A DNA stretch of 64,000 nt from Endozoicomonas sp. NE40 (GTDB lineage Bacteria; Pseudomonadota; Gammaproteobacteria; Pseudomonadales; Endozoicomonadaceae): the NCBI RefSeq assembly GCF_040549045.1, contig NZ_JBEWTB010000002.1, positions 3,228,501-3,292,500 of the forward strand, in the 5' to 3' direction. How positions within the stretch are numbered: position 1 is the first letter of the stretch; each line of letters begins with the position of its first letter. The position numbers and the translations under genes are program-made. The notes beneath the pieces are model-generated. The model had not been told where the DNA came from. It searched no databases and saw nothing but the letters and a program-made list of their open reading frames with translations. This document shows positions 61,317 to 64,000 of the stretch, in pieces.

Positions 61317-62570
61317 ATGAATAATAAATGTCTACTTAAGAAAACCCTGCTTGCGACCACTATTGCCTTAGCTTCACAACACGCAGCGGCTGCTGGTTTT
61401 CAGCTGGTTGAACATTCTGCCACCGGTCTGGGGCGTGCCTTTGCGGGGGAAGGAGCGATTGCCGATAACGCCGCAGTAGGGGCAAGAAACCCTGCGGCTA
61501 TGGCGATGTTTGATACGGCTGCCTTTTCAGCGGGTCTCTCCTATATAAATCCTGATGTGGATGCAGAAGTAACCAGCTCTGCTGCTATAAATCCGGGTGA
61601 TAGCGGTAAGGCTAAGGATATCGCCCCGGATGCGTGGGTTCCGAACATTCATTACATACACCCTGTTAATGACAGGTTCGCAGTGGGAACATCTGTTTTC
61701 TCTAACTTTGGGTTGTCTACAGAGTACCCAAAAAATGTTGGCTCTCTGGGAGGGGGAAATACAGAGCTGATGACCGTTAACTGGGCAATAAATGGCTCTT
61801 ATCGTATTAATGAGCAGTTCAGTGTGGGTGCTGGTGTGAATGTTCTATATGCTGATGCTGAGATGAATCGATACCTTCCCCCAAGCTTTGGGGGGAATCG
61901 TGCCGTGAAAATGGAAGGCGATGGTTATGGCTATGGCTGGAACCTGGGAGCGCTCTGGGAAATAAATCCTGATCACAGGCTGGCACTGACATACCGTTCC
62001 AGTATTGAAACAACCCTCAAAGGAAAAGGTGATTTTTTAGCCCACGGCCAGACCAACCTGTCGGCTGAACTGGATATTGAATTTCCTGACCTGTGGGAGC
62101 TGTCTGGTTATCATAAAGTCGCTCCGCAATGGGCGTTGTCTTACAGTGTTCTGCGTACCGGCTGGAGCAGTTTCAAAGAGCTGAAGGCGACCAGTTCACA
62201 GTGCCTTGATAACACTTGTTTCCAGAAAACTGAAAACTGGAAAGACGCCTGGCGCTACTCTGTGGGTGTTACCCATTATCTGAATAATCAGTGGACACTG
62301 CGTGCCGGGGTTGCACTGGATAAGAGCCCGGTACCCAGCGAGCATCGAACCCTCAGTATCCCTGACAGCGACCGGTACTGGTATTCCATTGGCGCGACCT
62401 ATGCGATTCAGAACAATATGACGGTCGATGCCGGGTTTGCCTATCTGAATGGCAGTAAGAAGAAAGGGCGAGAAGTGGAAACGGTTCGAGGTGTTGGCGA
62501 TGTCACATACGATTTTGAAGCCGGTGGTGATGCCTATATCTTTGCTGTTCAATACAGCTACTGGTTCTAA
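61317..62570 (+). CDS. FadL-family outer-membrane transport protein
   Basis: The 417-residue product has a signal peptide (cleaved after AAA, near residue 26) and a long beta barrel ending FAVQYSYWF, with the terminal Phe needed for assembly. The first mature segment AGFQLVEHSATGLGRAFAGE and the following NPAAMAMF match the FadL hatch domain and its NPA motif. FadL proteins pass long-chain fatty acids and other hydrophobic compounds across the outer membrane. The ATG at 61317 is preceded by AGACAGGAAG. A strong terminator follows, so the gene is monocistronic. Confidence 0.92.
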   Translation: MNNKCLLKKTLLATTIALASQHAAAAGFQLVEHSATGLGRAFAGEGAIADNAAVGARNPAAMAMFDTAAFSAGLSYINPDVDAEVTSSAAINPGDSGKAKDIAPDAWVPNIHYIHPVNDRFAVGTSVFSNFGLSTEYPKNVGSLGGGNTELMTVNWAINGSYRINEQFSVGAGVNVLYADAEMNRYLPPSFGGNRAVKMEGDGYGYGWNLGALWEINPDHRLALTYRSSIETTLKGKGDFLAHGQTNLSAELDIEFPDLWELSGYHKVAPQWALSYSVLRTGWSSFKELKATSSQCLDNTCFQKTENWKDAWRYSVGVTHYLNNQWTLRAGVALDKSPVPSEHRTLSIPDSDRYWYSIGATYAIQNNMTVDAGFAYLNGSKKKGREVETVRGVGDVTYDFEAGGDAYIFAVQYSYWF

Positions 62571-62599
62571 ACTCAGCCGTTAGCCCATTCACTTTTGTA

Positions 62600-62623
62600 A
62601 AGCGCCCTTCGGGGCGTTTTTTT
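62600..62623 (+). terminator. Intrinsic terminator of the fadL-like gene
   Basis: A short GC-rich stem (CGCCC / GGGCG with a TTCG loop) is followed by seven T residues, 30 bases after the stop. Confidence 0.92.
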
Positions 62624-62714
62624 GTGCGCTGTTCCAGAGGATAAGCAGGAAGGTCCCGACGGTTGTCGCTAAGCTTCAGCTACGTCGATATTGTCTGTTC
62701 TGGAGCCGGATACA

Positions 62715-63944
62715 ATGGATAATCACCTTGCCTCTCATATTCTAATTGCGCTGATCATCGGCCTTGTTTTTGGCGGTGTTGTGCAGGCGTTTGCAGCTCC
62801 GGACGGCTTCCTGCAGACAGTAGTGATTACAAACACCTTTGGAACCGGTGGCACCCTGTTTGTTGCCATGATCAAGCTAGTGGTGATGCCGCTGATCTTC
62901 ATTTCTATTGTCAATGCGGTCTGCACACTGGAAGACATCGGTCAGTTTGGTCGTCTGGGGGTATTAACCTTTGGGCTTTATCTGGTGAATACCATTATTG
63001 CAATTGTGGCTGCACTCTTTGTCGCTACCCTGTGGCAGCCCGGATTGGGAGCAGATCTGGGGCTGGCTGATCCTTCAGTCAGATTGAGCCTTGAAGAGCC
63101 GCCCTCGTTGCTGGCTATGGTCGTTAATATTGTTCCTGTGAATCCTTTTCAGGCGTTTGCAGAAGGAAAGATTCTACAAATTCTGTTTATGGCCCTGATT
63201 ACAGGTGCCGCCATCAAAAAGCTGGATAAGTCGGACTCCCTCAAAGCCAGTAAAGCGTTTGCTGTCGCTAATAATGTGATGATGAAGCTGGTTAGCATGG
63301 TCATGTCCCTGGCCCCCTGGGGAGTCTTTTTCCTGACCGCTAAACTGGCTGCTACCCTGGATATGAAAAGCATTCTGAGCGTGATGTCTTATGTGGGAAC
63401 CATTCTGCTGGTGATTGTGGTCTGGCTGTTTGTATTTTATCCGCTGGTGGTTTTTGTCACTACCCGCCGCAATCCACTGGATTTTATCCGCAAAACCCGT
63501 GAACAGATGATATTTGCCCTGTCTACTGCCAGCTCTAATGCCACGATTCCGGTGACTCTGCGCACACTGACTGACAAACTTAACGTCTCCAGTCGTATTG
63601 CCGGATTCTCTGTGCCGCTGGGTGCCACCATGAATATGTCGGGTGCGGCTATCTATATGGTGGTGGCTTCCATCTTTGTTGCTGATGCTTACGGGCTGAC
63701 CCTGAACAGGGTTGAACTGATTGACCTGGGGTTTACTACTCTACTGCTGGCTATTGCTACGGGTGGAATTCCCGGAGGAGCGATTGTGACCATTGGTGTA
63801 CTGCTGCACACTTTGGGGCTGCCTCTGGAAGCAATGGGTATCATTATTGCTGTTGACCGGATTCTGGATCCCGCCTGTACTGTGGTCAATGTCACAGGAG
63901 ACACGGTGGTCTGCACTATTGTTTCTCACGGAAGCACGCTATGA
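62715..63944 (+). CDS. Dicarboxylate/amino acid:cation symporter (DAACS family)
   Basis: From the ATG at 62715 the product has 409 residues and eight membrane helices. The DAACS landmarks are clear: MIKLVVMPLIFISIVNAV, the Ser-rich re-entrant loop ALSTASSNATIPVT, the NMSGAAIYMVVASIF helix (equivalent of the NMDGT loop in GltPh, here with Ser for Asp), GIPGGAIVTIG, and a final DRILDPACTVVNVTGDTVV. Such carriers import glutamate, aspartate, C4-dicarboxylates or serine/threonine with sodium or protons; the altered NMDGT loop argues against simply calling it GltP. The stop overlaps a later ATG, but no real gene follows before the window ends. Confidence 0.9.
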   Translation: MDNHLASHILIALIIGLVFGGVVQAFAAPDGFLQTVVITNTFGTGGTLFVAMIKLVVMPLIFISIVNAVCTLEDIGQFGRLGVLTFGLYLVNTIIAIVAALFVATLWQPGLGADLGLADPSVRLSLEEPPSLLAMVVNIVPVNPFQAFAEGKILQILFMALITGAAIKKLDKSDSLKASKAFAVANNVMMKLVSMVMSLAPWGVFFLTAKLAATLDMKSILSVMSYVGTILLVIVVWLFVFYPLVVFVTTRRNPLDFIRKTREQMIFALSTASSNATIPVTLRTLTDKLNVSSRIAGFSVPLGATMNMSGAAIYMVVASIFVADAYGLTLNRVELIDLGFTTLLLAIATGGIPGGAIVTIGVLLHTLGLPLEAMGIIIAVDRILDPACTVVNVTGDTVVCTIVSHGSTL

Positions 63945-64000
63945 AGGAGGCAGTACCTCAAGCGTGCTTGTGCGACGTTAATTCAATATCAGTCCATTGA

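Noticed and set aside
63941..64000. 19-codon ORF overlapping the stop of the last symporter gene
   Set aside because: Too short, no family, and the purine-rich site lies inside rather than before it.

Overview
The window reads as a piece of a gammaproteobacterial chromosome of moderate GC. Its conserved blocks (gpmI / rhodanese / grxC / secB / trmL; envC-ctpA; uvrA / MFS / ssb; rep; fau; glk) are of the kind found in Pseudomonas and Oceanospirillales. It also carries many signal-peptide proteins of no recognisable family, a tandem family of beta-helix surface proteins with mucin-like Thr/Pro-rich tracts, and a RING-finger protein. That mix suggests a host-associated marine bacterium such as Endozoicomonas. 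This assignment is an inference from gene content; no 16S or other marker is present.

Layout. 1-1190: start of a focA-type formate channel and a small outer-membrane protein. 1314-8720: four co-oriented tandem paralogues of a secreted beta-helix family; the last ends in a Ser/Thr stalk, a membrane helix and a short tail. 8812-9069: a nonsense-interrupted gene remnant. 9121-15251: ctpA, envC, an EF-G-like GTPase and rnz. 15351-21391: accessory stretch with two unknown secreted proteins, fklB, a GNAT-like gene lying between sequences that resemble the two ends of a group II intron, a YfaZ-type porin-like protein and the RING-finger protein. 21526-25322: gpmI, then rhodanese, grxC, secB and trmL. 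25483-28205: a fifth beta-helix/membrane-anchored protein whose upstream region is split by an intact IS4-family element with a perfect 9-bp target duplication. 28614-36038: amino-acid permease, TrmO/TsaA-like protein, AraC and SgrR regulators, a VOC protein and a Kef-type antiporter. 36141-46054: KamA-like radical SAM enzyme, bactofilin, CPA1 antiporter, uvrA, an unknown protein, a YajR-like MFS exporter and ssb. 46202-54293: unknown secreted protein, cystine transporter, a gutted CoA-disulfide-reductase pseudogene, LysR regulator, 5-formyl-THF cyclo-ligase, an isochorismatase-fold protein, a 30-residue membrane peptide and rep. 54375-60043: unknown proteins, an exported peroxiredoxin, an NhaC antiporter and an AT-rich island with a broken lipoprotein gene followed by an integron-type attC site. 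60119-63944: glk, a FadL-family porin and a dicarboxylate/amino-acid symporter.

The housekeeping genes cover envelope maturation (EnvC, CtpA, SecB), redox (GrxC, peroxiredoxin), ion homeostasis (Kef, CPA1, NhaC), DNA repair and replication (UvrA, Ssb, Rep) and central carbon metabolism (GpmI, Glk). Between them sit accessory genes, most with export signals and no known family, inserted into otherwise conserved gene neighbourhoods. The most notable accessory items are the RING-finger protein, the beta-helix operon, the intron-flanked GNAT gene and the attC-linked island.
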